From the NCBI GenBank assembly GCA_903970555.1, contig CAJCJD010000076.1:1-64000 (forward strand): a stretch of 64,000 nt of DNA. Direction: 5' to 3'. Made by a program: the position numbers and the translations under genes. The notes under the pieces are model-generated. The model was not told where the DNA came from and did no database searches. It saw nothing but the letters and a program-made list of their open reading frames with translations. This stretch comes from Vulcanimicrobiota bacterium. Lineage in GTDB: Bacteria; Pseudomonadota; Gammaproteobacteria; Xanthomonadales; Rhodanobacteraceae. Below are positions 43,359 to 51,566 of this stretch, piece after piece; position 1 is the stretch's first letter, and every line of letters starts with the position of its first letter.

Positions 43359-43684
43359 TAGTGTTTCTCCTTCTTGTTGCTTCCGCCATTAGGGGACTTC
43401 TTGGGGGAGGATTGTGCCGCAGCCGGCGTATGCGTGCTGACATCGGATGGAACGGCGATCACCTGCACATGCCCCTCCGGGGTGAGCACCTTGATGCGGT
43501 ATTCCACTCTACGGCCGATATGGCGCGGTTCCGCAGACAGCACCTTGCCGCCGACCCGTTGCTGTACCTGGACAACGGCCTGATCGAGACTAAGGCCGCT
43601 TGGCGATGGGGACGACTGGGCAGCGGCCGTACCGGCCACCAACCACCCAGCCACGACCATCGATGCTAGTAGTTTCGAACCCAT
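43358..43684 (-). CDS. PepSY-like periplasmic protein
   Basis: 108 residues from the ATG at 43684. A signal peptide (MGSKLLASMVVAGWLVAGTA, cleaved near AQSS) is followed by one PepSY-like unit: LSLDQAVVQVQQRVGGKVLSA then RRVEYRIKVLTPEGHVQVIAV, the alpha-beta-beta pattern of that domain. The tail is Ser/Pro/Lys-rich and ends KKEKH. PepSY domains often inhibit proteases or bind metals. Being first in the operon with phoP and phoQ, it may feed a periplasmic signal to the kinase, as is usual in xanthomonads; that role is inferred. Confidence 0.83.
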   Translation of the reverse strand: MGSKLLASMVVAGWLVAGTAAAQSSPSPSGLSLDQAVVQVQQRVGGKVLSAEPRHIGRRVEYRIKVLTPEGHVQVIAVPSDVSTHTPAAAQSSPKKSPNGGSNKKEKH

Positions 43685-43773
43685 AGTCCCGTGAGGAGTG
43701 CCGGAAGGGATCTCGGCTGACGCGCCATACTGCGGAACTCGGGCTGAATAGTGACCGGACGAGCGAATACCGA

Positions 43774-44769
43774 TCACGCGGCAACCCGTATCGGGGCGAT
43801 GGCTTGCTCGATGAGCGCCCATCCGGCGCCGGCCTGGTGCGCGCCCTCGCTCAATGTGCGACGAAAGCCCCGCGCGCCCGGCTCGCCCTGGTACAGACCC
43901 AGCAAATGGCGGGTGATGTGTTTGAGCGACGTACCGCGCGCCAATTCCGCCTCGATGTACGGCCGCATATGCTGCAAGACGCTTTCACGCGAAGGCAACG
44001 GCACGCCGTACAGCGCTGCTTCGACCTGCGCCAGCACGTAGGGATCGTGGTATGCGGCGCGGCCCAGCATCACGCCGTCGACATGGTCCAGGTGCTCGCG
44101 CATGGCGTCGACCGTGGTGATGCCGCCGTTGATGATCACCACGAGCTGCGGAAATTCCTGCTTCAGGCGATACACGCGCTGGTAATCCAGCGGCGGGATC
44201 TCGCGATTCTCCTTCGGCGACAACCCTTGCAACCACGCCTTGCGCGCGTGCACTACCAATATCTCGACGCCAGCCTGCAGCATCGTTTCCGTGAATTGCT
44301 GCAGATCTGCGTAGTCGTCTTGATCGTCCACGCCGATGCGGCATTTCACCGTAACGGGCACCGTGACCGCGTCGCGCATGGCCTTGACACAATCACCGAC
44401 CAGCACGGGCTCACGCATCAGGCAAGCGCCAAAGCGCCCCGACTGCACGCGATCGGACGGACAGCCGACATTGAGGTTGATCTCGTCATAGCCCGCTTGC
44501 GCACCGAGGCGCGCGGCTTCGGCCAGCTCCTGCGGATCGCTGCCGCCCAACTGCAACGCGACGGGATGCTCTTGCTGACTGTGTTCCAGCAGACGCAATT
44601 GTTTGCCGCGCACCAACGCGGCGCTGGTCACCATTTCTGTGTACAGCCGCGCATGCGGCGACAACAAGCGGTGGAAATAGCGGCAATGGCGGTCCGTCAA
44701 ATCCATCATCGGGGCGACGGACAGGCGCCAAGGCGCGGCGGATTGAGAGGGTGGATGCCGATCGTTCAT
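43774..44769 (-). CDS. dusA: tRNA-dihydrouridine synthase A
   Basis: 331 residues. A flavin enzyme that reduces uridines in the tRNA D-loop. SVAPMMDLTDRHCRYFHRLL and the FMN-binding TIM barrel begin the protein; the catalytic cysteine is in INLNVGCPSDRVQSGRFGACL (in part, near 100), VKCRIGVDD and NGGITT are FMN contacts, and the C-terminal helical domain (HITRHLLGLYQGEPGARGFRR in part) is the tRNA-recognition part characteristic of DusA. Located upstream of the PepSY-phoPQ operon on the same strand but separated by about 90 bp. Confidence 0.95.
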   Translation of the reverse strand: MNDRHPPSQSAAPWRLSVAPMMDLTDRHCRYFHRLLSPHARLYTEMVTSAALVRGKQLRLLEHSQQEHPVALQLGGSDPQELAEAARLGAQAGYDEINLNVGCPSDRVQSGRFGACLMREPVLVGDCVKAMRDAVTVPVTVKCRIGVDDQDDYADLQQFTETMLQAGVEILVVHARKAWLQGLSPKENREIPPLDYQRVYRLKQEFPQLVVIINGGITTVDAMREHLDHVDGVMLGRAAYHDPYVLAQVEAALYGVPLPSRESVLQHMRPYIEAELARGTSLKHITRHLLGLYQGEPGARGFRRTLSEGAHQAGAGWALIEQAIAPIRVAA

Positions 44770-44774
44770 TACCG

Positions 44775-45449
44775 CTATTGTCGCGGATCGGCGCTTTCCT
44801 GTGCGATAGCCAGTTCTTCTCGCTTGGCCGCACTTTCCAGCCGCACCGAAAGCAAGCGCCCCGCTACGCCAAGCAGCGTCATCAGAACGGCGGCAATCTT
44901 CAGGTCAACGCTGTAGAGCATCACCGCCCCGAACAACAGCGTCACGAACCCTTCCTGTACCAGCCAGCTCCAGGCCCGGGACCTTGGCACATCCGGCGCC
45001 AGATCGGCCACAAAGGCCGCATAGCCCCAGCTGACAGCCAAGCAACCGTAAATGGCGGCCAGGGAAAGCGCATAGAAGAACAAGCTTTCCGCCGTGCCCG
45101 CGAATGCACCGGAGAGCATCACCCGGATTACCACCGGCATCAGCGCGACCAGGCTGAGCAGCAGCAGGGTGAGCATCGTCACCGGTAGGTCCACGGCGCG
45201 CAGGTGCGCCAGTGCGCGGCGATGACGTATCCACACGCCGCCGATAATGAAAAAGCTCACGAAATAGGTCAGTAGCGGCGTCAGCCACACCTTCGCCAAG
45301 CTGTCCCCGGGCGATGCTTCCGGCCGCAGCTCCACCGCGGACAAGGTCATGGCAATGGCGAAAACGCCGTCGGAAAGCATCACCAATCGATCGAAATGAC
45401 GCTGGTGAACGTGGTGCCCCTTCACGTGCGATGGTGCGCCTGTATCCAC
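44775..45449 (-). CDS. TMEM175-type potassium channel homologue (DUF1211)
   Basis: 224 residues from the GTG at 45449, chosen because GGGGAGG sits five bases upstream; a GTG ten codons earlier overlaps that site. The family motif is RLVMLSDGVFAIAMTLSAVEL (in part), corresponding to the R-x3-FSD of TMEM175 helix 1. Six hydrophobic helices follow. In bacterial TMEM175 two or four copies assemble a potassium-leak channel with hydrophobic gating. The FSD Phe is replaced by Leu here. Lies right upstream of dusA (5 bp gap), so possibly one transcript. Confidence 0.82.
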   Translation of the reverse strand: MDTGAPSHVKGHHVHQRHFDRLVMLSDGVFAIAMTLSAVELRPEASPGDSLAKVWLTPLLTYFVSFFIIGGVWIRHRRALAHLRAVDLPVTMLTLLLLSLVALMPVVIRVMLSGAFAGTAESLFFYALSLAAIYGCLAVSWGYAAFVADLAPDVPRSRAWSWLVQEGFVTLLFGAVMLYSVDLKIAAVLMTLLGVAGRLLSVRLESAAKREELAIAQESADPRQ

Positions 45450-45659
45450 GACAACCTCCCCTGTCCCTTGGTCCCGCACATGATGCCCCAGAAGCCGCAG
45501 CCAGCGCAGATTTCACGGATCTTGTAAAATGGCGCCAGGCCGCCATCTAATGCGGCACTCGCCAGGCCCCAGCGGCGCCCCCGCCCTCCCCACGCGAGTT
45601 TCATCGCCGATGCGCGGTGGACACTTCCCCTATCGCAACGACCCGAGAAGATAACCACC

Positions 45660-46436
45660 ATGGTGGCTTTGGCGACCGAGCAAGTAATTGACGTCCATCA
45701 CTGGAACGACAGCCTTTTCAGTTTCCGCACGACGCGCGACCCCAGCTTCCGCTTCGATAGCGGGCAGTTCGTGATGATCGGCCTCGAAGTGGATGGCCGC
45801 CCGCTGATGCGCGCCTATTCCATCGCCAGCGCAAGCTGGGAAGAACACCTGGAGTTTTTCTCCATCAAGGTGCAGGACGGCCCGCTCACCTCGCGTCTGC
45901 AGCATCTGAAGCCCGGTGACAGCCTCACCGTCAGCCGCAAGCCCACTGGCACATTGGTGCTTACGGATCTCAAACCCGGCAAGCATCTTTACCTGCTCGG
46001 CACGGGCACCGGCCTTGCGCCTTTCATGAGCATCATCCGCGACCCGGAAACCTACGAACGCTACGAGAAAATCGTGCTGGCGCATGGGGTGCGCAACATC
46101 AACGACCTCGCCTACGCCGATTACGTGCAGAACGAACTGCCGCAACACGATTACCTCGGCGAGCTGGTGCGCGAAAAGCTGATCTATTACCCCACCGTCA
46201 CGCGCGAAGCATTCCGCAACCGCGGCCGCCTCACCGACAACATTGTCGATGGCGCGATGAGCCAGGCCATCGGGCTACCGCCGCTGAATCCGGAAATCGA
46301 TCGCCTGATGTTGTGCGGTAGTCCCGCGATGCTCGACGATCTGTGCGCGCTACTCGATGCGCGTGGCTTCCACGCTTCACCGCGTACGCGCGAGCCAGGC
46401 GATTATGTGATCGAGCGGGCATTCGTCGAGAAGTAA
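45660..46436 (+). CDS. fpr: Ferredoxin--NADP(+) reductase
   Basis: 258 residues, the bacterial (Fpr) short type. FAD domain: FDSGQFVMIGLEVDGRPLMRAYSIAS (in part), with the RAYS(I) flavin motif near 51. NADP domain: LYLLGTGTGLAPFMSII near 110 and LMLCGSPAMLDD near 220, ending VIERAFVEK. It passes electrons between NADPH and ferredoxin or flavodoxin, often in oxidative stress and Fe-S repair. Single gene, ended by a hairpin facing the convergent kinase gene. Confidence 0.95.
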   Translation: MVALATEQVIDVHHWNDSLFSFRTTRDPSFRFDSGQFVMIGLEVDGRPLMRAYSIASASWEEHLEFFSIKVQDGPLTSRLQHLKPGDSLTVSRKPTGTLVLTDLKPGKHLYLLGTGTGLAPFMSIIRDPETYERYEKIVLAHGVRNINDLAYADYVQNELPQHDYLGELVREKLIYYPTVTREAFRNRGRLTDNIVDGAMSQAIGLPPLNPEIDRLMLCGSPAMLDDLCALLDARGFHASPRTREPGDYVIERAFVEK

Positions 46437-46448
46437 TCCGCGTCAATG

Positions 46449-46475
46449 CAGGATCGCGCAATCTACGCGATCCTG
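46449..46475. terminator. Hairpin between fpr and the kinase gene
   Basis: A perfect 10-bp stem (CAGGATCGCG / CGCGATCCTG) with a 7-base loop between the convergent stop codons. No T-run. Confidence 0.65.
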
Positions 46476-46499
46476 AGCGCAGCATTGCATCGGTGTTTC

Positions 46500-47153
46500 T
46501 CAGTCGCGAACGCGACCCTTTCCCTCGTTATCCCAATACCCAAACACACGCCGCGCAATCAGCTTGTACAGCCGCTTGCCTGTCGCGCGCCACAAGCGTG
46601 AGTGCACGGCCGGTGTTTTCAGCATCGCATGCTGACGTGCGCTTAGCGCATGGTCGCAATACGTGCGTTTGTGCTTGAGCAGATGGCGCAAGTCTTCGCG
46701 CGCCAGCAGACGAAACAGCCGACCGCGCCGACCGCGCGTCCAGGCAATCTGGAAATCCACCAATGCCGGACGCCCATCCACGCGCACCAGCCAGTTCGGC
46801 TCTTTGGCAAGATCGTTGTGCACGATGCCGCGCCGGTGCAATTGCGCAAGCAAGCGCAAAGCATCGCGGTAATACGAAGGCTCGCGCGGCTGCGCCTGCT
46901 GCATCGGTTGACCGGCGATGTAGCTGCGCAAGAGTTCATCGCCATTCCAACCCAGTAGTGAAGGCACGCCTTCGATGCCATCGAGCTTCGCCAGCGCACG
47001 CGCCTCGCGTGCCGCAGCGCGTCGCGCGAATACACGTGCCCACCAGCGTGCCGCGCGGATATCGCGCCGGATCATGCGCACGCCATCGCGCTCGATGATC
47101 TCGATACGACCGAGTTCATCGGCCTTGAGCAAGGTGGAATCGATGTTTGACAC
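46500..47153 (-). CDS. RIO1-like / small Ser-Thr kinase-fold protein
   Basis: About 217 residues with the start placed at the GTG at 47153 (VSNIDSTLLKADELG); a TTG nine codons earlier is possible. Kinase-fold signs: a minimal N-lobe (IERDGVRMIRRDI, EARALAKLDGIEGVPSLLG), hinge (NGDELLRSYIAGQPM), the catalytic loop IVHNDLAKEPNWLV with Asp, Lys and Asn near 120-130, and VDFQIAW in place of DFG. The length and HNDL form resemble RIO-type and LPS-core (WaaP/Kdo) kinases. Substrate unknown. Divergent from the DUF456 gene. Confidence 0.75.
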   Translation of the reverse strand: MSNIDSTLLKADELGRIEIIERDGVRMIRRDIRAARWWARVFARRAAAREARALAKLDGIEGVPSLLGWNGDELLRSYIAGQPMQQAQPREPSYYRDALRLLAQLHRRGIVHNDLAKEPNWLVRVDGRPALVDFQIAWTRGRRGRLFRLLAREDLRHLLKHKRTYCDHALSARQHAMLKTPAVHSRLWRATGKRLYKLIARRVFGYWDNEGKGRVRD

Positions 47154-47258
47154 AGATCTACCGATGAAAAGTGACGGCAACTTGCCGGCCGCACTGTCGC
47201 GGCGGACTATTGTGGCTTATCCGCGGCGATGTCGCCGCTTTAAGGACGACGGATCGCC

Positions 47259-47744
47259 ATGCTCGATATCGCCCTGTACGTGTTGGCCGGCGCACTGATC
47301 GTGGCAGGACTGATCGGCGCCGTGCTGCCGACCTTGCCGGGCATCCCGATGATCTTCGGCGGCATCTGGCTCGCCGCGGCCGTCGACGGTTATCGGCATC
47401 TGGGTCCAGGCTGGTTGATCGGCTTGGGCATATTGGCCGCATTGGGCGTGCTGATGGATTTCATCGCCGCATCCATCGGCGCAAAACGCGTGGGCGCCAG
47501 CAAACTGGCTGTCTGGGGCGCAACGCTGGGAACGCTGGCCGGCCTGTTTTTCGGCTTGCCGGGCCTGCTCCTCGGGCCGTTCGTCGGCGCGCTGCTGGGC
47601 GAGTTCACGTCGAGCAAAAGCGTGCTGCGTTCCGCGCACGTCGGGCTCGGCACTTGGGTGGGCCTGTTGTTCGGTGCCGTGGTGAAACTGGTGATTTCAC
47701 TGATGATGGTGGGGCTGTTCGGCTTCGCCATGCTGCTGGGATAG
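47259..47744 (+). CDS. DUF456-family membrane protein
   Basis: 161 residues with four to five Gly-rich helices. VLPTLPGIPMIFGGIWLAA near the N-terminus, DFIAASIGAKRVGASKLAVWG and FFGLPGLLLGPFVGALLGEF (in parts) near the middle are DUF456 signatures; the Gly-x-x-Gly helices suggest glycine-zipper packing. Function unknown for the family. Starts about 75 bp before a DUF885 gene on the same strand, so the two may be expressed together. Confidence 0.88.
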   Translation: MLDIALYVLAGALIVAGLIGAVLPTLPGIPMIFGGIWLAAAVDGYRHLGPGWLIGLGILAALGVLMDFIAASIGAKRVGASKLAVWGATLGTLAGLFFGLPGLLLGPFVGALLGEFTSSKSVLRSAHVGLGTWVGLLFGAVVKLVISLMMVGLFGFAMLLG

Positions 47745-47818
47745 CCCCCAACGTTCGATACATGGCGCGGCGGCCGCACCACCCTTAAGCTCGGCGGACA
47801 CCACACTGGGATGTCCAC

Positions 47819-49594
47819 ATGACCACACGCCTTGCCTTCGCCACGGCAGTCGCACTGGCCGCCATCGGATCGGTTCACGCACAAGCTCCGCAAACACCTG
47901 CCTGGGTTGCACGCAGCAACTCGGACGCCAAGGTACTGCTCGACGTCACGGGGCGCTTCCAACCCGAGGGCGCCACGCAGATCGGCCTGCCGGGCTACGA
48001 CGATAAAGTGATCGACCTTAAGCCGAACTCGGACGCGCGCATGAGTGCCGCGCTTGCCCAAGCCAAGTCCCAGCTTCAAAACATGCTTGCGACAGAGAAG
48101 GATGCCAACGTACGCCAGGATCTGCAGATCATGATCAAGGCAGCAGACCTGAGTATCGGGGCCATCGCCATCAACGACAAATACCTGCTTCCCTATCAGG
48201 ACGTAGGTCAGCTGATTTTCAACGGCGAATTTTACTTGCTGCAGGATGACGTGGATGCCAAGCGCAGATCGATGGCACTCAAGCGCCTGCAATGCTACGT
48301 AGGACAGGCACCTGGCTGCACGCCGATCACCAAGTTGGCCGAAGCACAGACCACCGATCGTCTATCCGACAAGCACCTGCTTGGCCCCTACAAGGGCAAT
48401 GTGGATCAGCAGCTTGCCAATACCCAGCGTTATGCGCAGGGCATCCGCCAGCTGTTTGTGAAATACAAGCTCGACGATGCCGAAGGCAAAGCTGCACTCG
48501 ACGCGATGGATGCGCAACTCAAGGATTACGACACGTGGGTGCATAGCACCATCGTGCCGCGCCAACGCGACGATTTCCGTCTGCCCGAGCCGCTGTACGC
48601 GTACAACCTCAAACAAGTCGGTATCGACATTCCGCCGGAAGAACTCATCAAGCAAGCCGAGCTGGAATTCGTGGAAGTGCGTTCGGCCATGCAGATGATG
48701 GCGCCTGTCGTCGCCAAGGCCGAAGGTTTCCAGGCCACGGATTACCGCGATGTGATCAAGGCGTTGAAGCAGCAGCAGCTCGGCAAAGATGACGTGGTGC
48801 CCTGGTACCACGAAGTAATCGGCAAGATCCAAGACATCGTCCGCCGCGAACACCTCATCACACTACCCCAGCGCGAGATGCAGATGCGCGTGGCGTCCGA
48901 TGCGGAAACCGCCAACCAACCCGCGCCGCACATGGACCCGCCGCCGCTCATCGACAATCACGGCGAACGAGGCACGTTTGTGCTGACGATGGGCAACCCT
49001 TCAACTCATGGCAGTGCATCGGATACCTACGACGATTTCACCTTCAAGGCTGCCGCCTGGACGCTCACCGCGCACGAAGGACGTCCCGGTCACGAACTGC
49101 AATTCGCTGCGATGGTGGAACGAGGCGTATCGCTGGCACGCAGCGTGTTCGCTTTCAACAGCGTCAACGTAGAAGGCTGGGCGTTGTATTCGGAATCGGA
49201 AATGCTGCCGTATGAGCCACCGGCCGGCCAGTTCACCACGCTGCAGTTTCGCCTGATACGCGCAGCGCGTGCGTTCCTGGACCCCATGCTTAACCTCGGC
49301 ATGATCACCAAGGAGCGCGCGCATGATGTCTTGCGCTACGACGTAGGTTTGTCCGAAGCGATGACGCGCGAAGAACTGGACCGCTACACCTTCAACAGCC
49401 CAGGCCAGGCGACCGCGTACTTCTACGGCTACATGCGCCTGCAACAGCTGCGCCTGCAAACGGAACTCGCCCTGGGTAAGCAATTCAACCAACAGGCCTT
49501 CAACGATTTCATCATCGGCCAGGGCCTGCTGCCGCCGGATCAATTGGCCGAAGCGGTGCGCACTCAATTCGTTCCTTCCCAACAGAAGAAGTGA
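47819..49594 (+). CDS. DUF885-family secreted metallopeptidase-like protein
   Basis: 591 residues with a signal peptide (MTTRLAFATAVALAAIGSVHA). The mostly helical body contains the zinc-type motif TAHEGRPGHELQFA (near 421, HE-x4-H) with EGWALYSESEMLP about 35 residues later, an arrangement like gluzincins, and a C-terminal FNSPGQATAYFYGYMRLQQLR (in part) that is conserved in DUF885. The family is thought to contain periplasmic or outer-membrane-lipoprotein peptidases related to carboxypeptidase M32-like folds; activity has not been shown for most. Single gene, ended by a perfect hairpin. Confidence 0.87.
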   Translation: MTTRLAFATAVALAAIGSVHAQAPQTPAWVARSNSDAKVLLDVTGRFQPEGATQIGLPGYDDKVIDLKPNSDARMSAALAQAKSQLQNMLATEKDANVRQDLQIMIKAADLSIGAIAINDKYLLPYQDVGQLIFNGEFYLLQDDVDAKRRSMALKRLQCYVGQAPGCTPITKLAEAQTTDRLSDKHLLGPYKGNVDQQLANTQRYAQGIRQLFVKYKLDDAEGKAALDAMDAQLKDYDTWVHSTIVPRQRDDFRLPEPLYAYNLKQVGIDIPPEELIKQAELEFVEVRSAMQMMAPVVAKAEGFQATDYRDVIKALKQQQLGKDDVVPWYHEVIGKIQDIVRREHLITLPQREMQMRVASDAETANQPAPHMDPPPLIDNHGERGTFVLTMGNPSTHGSASDTYDDFTFKAAAWTLTAHEGRPGHELQFAAMVERGVSLARSVFAFNSVNVEGWALYSESEMLPYEPPAGQFTTLQFRLIRAARAFLDPMLNLGMITKERAHDVLRYDVGLSEAMTREELDRYTFNSPGQATAYFYGYMRLQQLRLQTELALGKQFNQQAFNDFIIGQGLLPPDQLAEAVRTQFVPSQQKK

Positions 49595-49604
49595 TCGTCA
49601 TGCA

Positions 49605-49634
49605 CAGGCGGAGCGCGCAACGCTCCGCCTGTTT
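49605..49634 (+). terminator. Terminator after the DUF885 gene
   Basis: A perfect 11-bp stem (CAGGCGGAGCG / CGCTCCGCCTG) with a 5-base loop, followed by TTTCT. It lies between convergent genes and favours the plus strand. Confidence 0.75.
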
Positions 49635-49664
49635 CTCGATGCCCACGCTTGATGCAAAAACGCC

Positions 49665-50333
49665 TTAGGCGTGCACCGCCGGAATCACATAGAAAAACAC
49701 GGCAAGGAATTGCAACACGCTTCCGCTCAGCACAAAGAAATGCCACACCGAGTGGTGATACGGCAGTCGGCGCCAGAGGTAGAACGGCACACCCAAGGTG
49801 TAAGCCGCGCCACCGGCAAGTAGTAGCACCATGCCGCCCGTTTGCAGATGTGCCAGCAACGGGCGGAACGCCGCGATGCCAACCCACCCCATCGCCACAT
49901 ACAGCAACACCGCAAAGCGGCGGTAACGCTTGAGCACGCCCAGTTCCAGCGCGCTGCCCAGCAGCGCCAGACTCCACACAATGCCGAACAGGCTCCAGCC
50001 CCACGCACCGCGCAAGGCGATCAAGGTGAAAGGCGTATACGTACCGGCGATCAGCAGAAAAATCGCAATGTGATCCAAGGTGCGCAACGTGCGCCGGGCC
50101 GACTCGGTGCGAATCGTGTGATAGAGCGTCGAGGCCGTGTAGAGCAGGATCAGCGAGATGCCATACACCGCACTGGCCAACACATCGCTCGCCGTTCCGG
50201 CCGCGGCTGCATGCACAACCAACATCCCAAGCCCCACGACGCTCAGCAAAATGCCGATGCCATGGATCACGCTGCTGGCCAGTTCGTCGCCGAAACCGTA
50301 ACGCGGAAGCACCGCCTCGCTTGTTGCAGACAT
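49665..50333 (-). CDS. Hemolysin III / PAQR-family membrane protein
   Basis: 222 residues from the ATG at 50333, which has AGGAG eight bases upstream. Seven helices. Family motifs: YGFGDELASSVIHGIGILLS near the N-terminus, STLYHTI (metal His), LDHIAIFLLIAGTYTPFTL (His and Tyr/Thr) and the C-terminal LPYHHSVWHFFVLSGS with three His. These His/Asp positions match the zinc-site of PAQR/YqfA/hemolysin III proteins, which are putative hydrolases (ceramidase-like) of the membrane. The name hemolysin is historical; no toxin role is implied. Single gene. Confidence 0.9.
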   Translation of the reverse strand: MSATSEAVLPRYGFGDELASSVIHGIGILLSVVGLGMLVVHAAAAGTASDVLASAVYGISLILLYTASTLYHTIRTESARRTLRTLDHIAIFLLIAGTYTPFTLIALRGAWGWSLFGIVWSLALLGSALELGVLKRYRRFAVLLYVAMGWVGIAAFRPLLAHLQTGGMVLLLAGGAAYTLGVPFYLWRRLPYHHSVWHFFVLSGSVLQFLAVFFYVIPAVHA

Positions 50334-50815
50334 GCAAACTACTCCTGGACCGCTGGATAAATCGCCGGTCGAAGCTGACACGTTAACCGGTCAGTGGTGC
50401 ATTGCCTAATGGAAAGTCCATCGCCGTTCGATATTGAACGCGCTACCGATATTCCATCCGCACCCTTTGCCGCTCAACGCCAGCCAGCCATGGCGCCTAA
50501 TCGGTACCCGGCTATCCATACTGGCCTAGTTCGTGAAGGCGGTCGTCACGATGGCTGCACGCTTCGTCAAATCGCCTCCGTGCAGCATAGCTGTCGCGGC
50601 TATTGCCTCCCCGATATCCGTTAATCCTGCAACCCCGCACCCCTTGCGGGGTTTTTTTCTGCCCTAAGGCTTCTTTTTGCGGCCGTCTGGACGGCTATTG
50701 CGCAAAGCTGGGCGACAGGCATAGTCTGAAGCCGCACCCGCCACGGTCCCTCTGTGTCCCCGCACAGCGTGCTCCAGGTGCGACACAACTCACATCGTCG
50801 TCAGGAGGTCGTCTT
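50334..50815. other. Long intergenic region with a possible untranslated transcript
   Basis: About 480 bp between the divergent hemolysin III and tonB genes. A 76-codon frame (50394-50624) has no ribosome site of note, no known domain and unusual composition, so it is not called as a gene. A strong terminator at 50632-50658 has no gene before it on the plus strand, which hints at a small RNA transcribed from about 50400. The remaining 150 bp hold the tonB leader with AGGAGG. No riboswitch or tRNA shape was recognised. Confidence 0.5.
50632..50658 (+). terminator. Orphan rho-independent terminator
   Basis: Stem ACCCCGCA / TGCGGGGT with a 5-base loop, followed by six T. It is a textbook intrinsic terminator on the plus strand, but no recognised gene ends before it. 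Confidence 0.88.
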
Positions 50816-51481
50816 ATGCCGTCCGCAAGCCTGGCTGTCCGTCGTGCGCATCCCGATATTGTTCGTATTGCCGCTCTGAGCGCGGCCATTAGCCTCAACC
50901 TTGCCGCGCTGCTATTTGCCATGCGGCCATTGGCGCCGCAGATTGCCAATGTGTTTGAAACGGCAAAAGCCGAAACCATACGCATCATCGAACCACCGCC
51001 GAAAGTGATCCCGATACCCGATATCGTGGTCAAGCCACTACCCAGGCCTGTGCCTGTCACCGTGCCGGTGCATACACCCGTCACGCATGTTCAGCCGGTC
51101 ACGCCGCCCGTCGTCACGACGCCCCCAACCACCGAATCATCGCCCAACAGCAAACCTATGACGCCAACGCCGACGACGGGCGGACCACCCTCCATCGCCC
51201 CTGGCATTGTCTCGCTGGCGTATCGGTCATCGCCGCTGCACTTCCCCACGCAGGCGATACGCCTGCACATGCAGGGCACGGTGATGCTGCGCGTATTGGT
51301 CGATGAGAACGGCAAACCGCTCGATGTGGAAATCGAAAAGAGCAGTGGCTACCCGTTGCTCGACAAGAGCGCACGGGAGCAAGTGCTAGCCAGCTGGCAG
51401 TTTCAACCGGCAGTCGTGCAAGGCCAGTCGGTGCGTGCATGGGCGCGCGTACCGGTGAATTTCACGTTGCAGCAGCTTTGA
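50816..51481 (+). CDS. tonB: Energy transducer TonB
   Basis: 221 residues from the ATG at 50816, which has AGGAGG seven bases upstream. An N-terminal membrane helix (VRIAALSAAISLNLAALLFA) is followed by a Pro-rich periplasmic spacer (EPPPKVIPIPDIVVKPLPRP and PVHTPVTHVQPVTPPVV) and the TonB C-terminal domain (FPTQAIRLHMQGTVMLRVLV, SSGYPLLDKSAREQVLASWQF, PVNFTLQQL). It spans the envelope and passes proton-motive force to outer-membrane receptors. The partner ExbB/ExbD genes are not next to it; a stand-alone TonB is common in Xanthomonadales, which have many receptors. Confidence 0.92.
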   Translation: MPSASLAVRRAHPDIVRIAALSAAISLNLAALLFAMRPLAPQIANVFETAKAETIRIIEPPPKVIPIPDIVVKPLPRPVPVTVPVHTPVTHVQPVTPPVVTTPPTTESSPNSKPMTPTPTTGGPPSIAPGIVSLAYRSSPLHFPTQAIRLHMQGTVMLRVLVDENGKPLDVEIEKSSGYPLLDKSAREQVLASWQFQPAVVQGQSVRAWARVPVNFTLQQL

Positions 51482-51509
51482 AACGAGGCGATTCGCCCTG
51501 AAGGGACTG

Positions 51510-51541
51510 GGACCCGGTCAGCGCTACTGGACCGGGTCCCG
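51510..51541. terminator. Hairpin after tonB
   Basis: A perfect 11-bp stem (GGGACCCGGTC / GACCGGGTCCC) with a 10-base loop between tonB and the convergent small membrane-protein gene. No T-run. Confidence 0.65.
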
Positions 51542-51566
51542 CCCAATGGCTAGCACGAGCATCGCT

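Noticed and set aside
50394-50624. A 76-residue frame upstream of the orphan terminator
   Set aside because: Its start has no Shine-Dalgarno sequence and the peptide looks random; an untranslated RNA seemed a better reading.
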